A stretch of 5,528 nt of DNA from Bacillota bacterium. Lineage in GTDB: Bacteria; Bacillota; UBA4882; UBA8346. Below, piece by piece: positions 5,392-5,528 of the stretch (positions are counted from its first letter, which is position 1; each line of letters opens with the position of its first letter). A model generated the notes under the pieces. It was not told the origin of the DNA. It worked only from the letters and a program-made list of their open reading frames with translations, and did not search any database. The stretch is from the NCBI GenBank assembly GCA_028282485.1, contig JANQHU010000247.1:1-5528 (forward strand). The letters are read 5' to 3'. The position numbers and the translations under genes are program-made.

Positions 5392-5528
5392 ATGCAACTA
5401 AAAAAAATATTTTTAGTGATAGCCGTATTATTAGCACTCGTGTTTACACAAGTAATTGGAAGCTACGCCTACGACCAACCCTGGGACCAAGGGCACCGAA
5501 CCACCCAAATCGGGGATCCGGACAATAC
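5392..5528 (+). CDS. Secreted protein, N-terminal fragment (possible RHS-like surface protein)
   Basis: An ATG frame stays open to the right edge, giving 45 residues. It begins MQLKK followed by a long hydrophobic core, with a likely signal peptidase I site after Ser-Tyr-Ala26. The mature protein then starts YDQPWDQGHRTTQIGDPDN. A mature N-terminus of the form DQxWDQGHxTT is one I associate, from memory and without a search, with large secreted RHS/YD-repeat proteins of clostridial-type bacteria. The fragment is too short to show any repeat, so that identity is a guess. What is firm is a start codon, a ribosome site and an export signal. Codons after the signal peptide are richer in C than in the genes upstream. 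Its position after four other exported-protein genes with a 40-nt gap suggests it belongs to the same cluster. Confidence 0.7.
   Translation, partial: MQLKKIFLVIAVLLALVFTQVIGSYAYDQPWDQGHRTTQIGDPDN

Overview
The window is part of a tightly packed, same-strand cluster of genes for exported, β-rich, probably extracellular proteins. Five reading frames run left to right: the 3' end of a WD40-like (PD40/TolB-type) β-propeller gene, a second small secreted propeller, a FlgD-Ig-type module protein, a 956-residue PKD/FlgD-Ig multidomain protein, and the first 45 codons of another secreted protein that runs off the right edge. Gaps between genes are 59, 24, 20 and 40 nt. Each start is preceded by a purine-rich Shine-Dalgarno site and I see no convincing terminator, so one polycistronic transcript is the simplest reading. 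There are no RNA genes, IS elements, CRISPR arrays or gene-free stretches over 300 bases.

The base composition (low-to-mid 40s % GC by eye), strong GGAGG/AAGGAG-type ribosome sites, two TTG starts and short Lys/Arg-plus-hydrophobic signal peptides suggest a Firmicutes-type (clostridial or related) bacterium or an uncultured relative. This is inference: no taxonomic marker is present, and PKD, FlgD-Ig and propeller modules occur widely in bacteria and archaea.

Layout: 2-304, C-terminal PD40 repeats; 364-1338, signal peptide plus about seven degenerate propeller blades; 1363-2460, signal peptide or lipoprotein leader, two FlgD-Ig-like modules and a C-terminal Ig-like module; 2481-5351, signal peptide, N-terminal β-sandwich, four PKD domains (the third interrupted by a jelly-roll domain) and three FlgD-Ig-like modules; 5392-5528, signal peptide and a mature N-terminus reading YDQPWDQGHRTT.

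No catalytic domain or cell-wall anchor is visible in the complete genes. The products look like structural, adhesive or scaffold proteins. The middle two genes share modules and a PNYY linker, so they are probably related by module duplication. The last gene may begin a large surface protein, possibly of the RHS/YD-repeat type, that the others accompany; this cannot be tested within the window.
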